Source: Victivallales bacterium (GTDB lineage Bacteria; Verrucomicrobiota; Lentisphaeria; Oligosphaerales; Oligosphaeraceae). From it: a DNA stretch of 5,429 nt. The stretch is from the NCBI GenBank assembly GCA_017538465.1, contig JAFYIW010000185.1, positions 1-5,429 on the forward strand, written 5' to 3'. This document shows positions 4,647 to 5,429 of this stretch, in pieces (positions within the stretch are counted from its first letter, which is position 1; each line of letters begins with the position of its first letter). The notes beneath the pieces are model-generated. The model did no database searches and was not told the DNA's origin. It saw only the letters and a list, made by a program, of their open reading frames with translations. The position numbers and the translations under genes are program-made.

Positions 4647-5414
4647 ATGAAAGATCCACTGATTTTGGGAGGTCGCGAGTTCGGCTCGCGCTTCATTCTC
4701 GGTTCGGGAAAGTACTCGTTGAAGTTGATTGAGGCGGCGGTGAACCACGCTGGCGCGGAAATCATCACGCTGGCAGTGCGTCGTGCGAACACCGCCGAAC
4801 ACGAGAACATCCTGGATTACATCCCGAAGGGCGTGACGCTGCTGCCCAACACCTCTGGCGCACGCAATGCGGACGAGGCGGTACGCATCGCACGACTCGC
4901 CCGCGAATTGGGGTGCGGTGATTTCGTGAAGATTGAGATCATGCGCGACTCGAAGTACCTCCTGCCCGACAACCAAGAGACCATCCGTGCCACGGAAATT
5001 CTCGCCGCCGAAGGCTTTGTGGTTCTTCCGTATATGTATCCCGATCTGAATGTCGCTCGTGATCTCGTGAAGGCTGGCGCCGCTGCCGTGATGCCACTCG
5101 GAGCCCCCATCGGCTCGAATCGTGGATTATCAACTAAGGCCTTTTTGCAGATTCTCATTGACGAAATCAACCTGCCGGTGATTGTGGATGCCGGCATCGG
5201 ACGTCCCTCGCAGGCGTGTGAGGCGATGGAGATGGGAGCCGCCGCCATCATGGCCAATACCGCCTTGGCGACCGCAGGAGACATCCCCCAGATGGCCAAT
5301 GCCTTCCGCCTTGCCATCGAGGCCGGCCGCGCGGCTTACCTCGCCGGCCTCGGACGTGTCCTCGAACGCGGCGCCTCCGCCTCTGATCCCCTGACTGGCT
5401 TCCTTCACGAGTAG
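4647..5414 (+). CDS. thiG: Thiazole synthase ThiG
   Basis: This encodes a 255-residue TIM-barrel enzyme that builds 4-methyl-5-(2-phosphoethyl)thiazole from deoxyxylulose 5-phosphate, dehydroglycine and ThiS thiocarboxylate. K95 in FVKIEIMRDSKYLLPD is the expected Schiff-base lysine; E97 and D181 (VIVDAGIG) match the conserved acid residues of the Bacillus enzyme. Other family blocks are GSGKY (19-23), LPNTSGARNADEAVR (66-80), PLGAPIGSNRG (150-160), GIGRPSQA (183-190) and the phosphate-site region ANTALATAGD, ending with SDPLTGFL. Length is typical and the gene is complete. The start is chosen from homology; the 5' leader is a degenerate heptamer run without a Shine-Dalgarno sequence. It lies 52 bases after thiF and should be under the same TPP control. 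The dehydroglycine supplier (ThiH or ThiO) is not in the window. Confidence 0.97.
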   Translation: MKDPLILGGREFGSRFILGSGKYSLKLIEAAVNHAGAEIITLAVRRANTAEHENILDYIPKGVTLLPNTSGARNADEAVRIARLARELGCGDFVKIEIMRDSKYLLPDNQETIRATEILAAEGFVVLPYMYPDLNVARDLVKAGAAAVMPLGAPIGSNRGLSTKAFLQILIDEINLPVIVDAGIGRPSQACEAMEMGAAAIMANTALATAGDIPQMANAFRLAIEAGRAAYLAGLGRVLERGASASDPLTGFLHE

Positions 5415-5415
5415 G

Positions 5416-5429
5416 ATGCACTTTGGGGC
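5416..5429 (+). CDS. Possible start of the next thi-operon gene (truncated)
   Basis: An ATG lies one base after the thiG stop codon and opens a frame reading M-H-F-G before the window ends. The tight spacing is what would be expected for another operon member, and thiH or thiE often follow thiG. Four codons are too few to identify anything, and the frame could close just beyond the edge. Confidence 0.25.

Noticed and set aside
4817..5317. Minus-strand frame opposite thiG
   Set aside because: It runs antisense through a complete thiG and has no family features.

Overview
The window is a compact stretch of bacterial chromosome with every recognisable gene on the + strand: yicC, tilS, an M20-family metallopeptidase, and the start of a thiamine-thiazole operon (thiS, thiF, thiG). 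Coding DNA is fairly GC-rich, while the short spacers are AT- or pyrimidine-rich. The organism cannot be named from this alone. GC-rich genes, a short family-2 ThiF, near-absence of Shine-Dalgarno sequences and heptamer repeats in the spacers make me lean weakly towards the PVC group (Verrucomicrobiota and relatives); that is an inference.

Layout. Positions 1-113 are a guanine-free spacer made almost entirely of a 7-base tandem repeat, running up to the yicC start codon. yicC (114-992) ends inside an AT-rich inverted repeat built from a second 7-base unit, and that repeat runs directly into the tilS start codon at 1060. The M20 peptidase (2397-3482) starts 14 bases after tilS and may be cotranscribed with it. 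The 282-base spacer at 3483-3764 is regulatory. It holds an 8-bp perfect hairpin, a weak -10-like element, a clear TPP riboswitch aptamer (about 3622-3701), and an expression platform made of an intrinsic terminator (3717-3761) and an 11-base antiterminator pairing (3674-3684 with 3728-3738). thiS, thiF and thiG follow. A possible further gene begins at 5416 and is cut by the window edge.

How the genes fit together. ThiF adenylates the C-terminal Gly-Gly of ThiS, which becomes the sulfur carrier (thiocarboxylate). ThiG condenses that sulfur with deoxyxylulose 5-phosphate and dehydroglycine to give the thiazole phosphate of thiamine. Thiamine pyrophosphate, the pathway's end product, should bind the leader aptamer, release the terminator and stop transcription just before thiS. 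yicC (RNA metabolism) and tilS (tRNA-Ile2 lysidine modification) are housekeeping RNA genes with no evident link to thiamine.

The most unusual feature is not a protein. Three unrelated gene starts (yicC, tilS, thiG) are preceded, within 0-5 bases, by runs of 7-base repeats, and none of the three has a Shine-Dalgarno motif. No wholly new protein system is visible; the protein-coding genes are all of known families.
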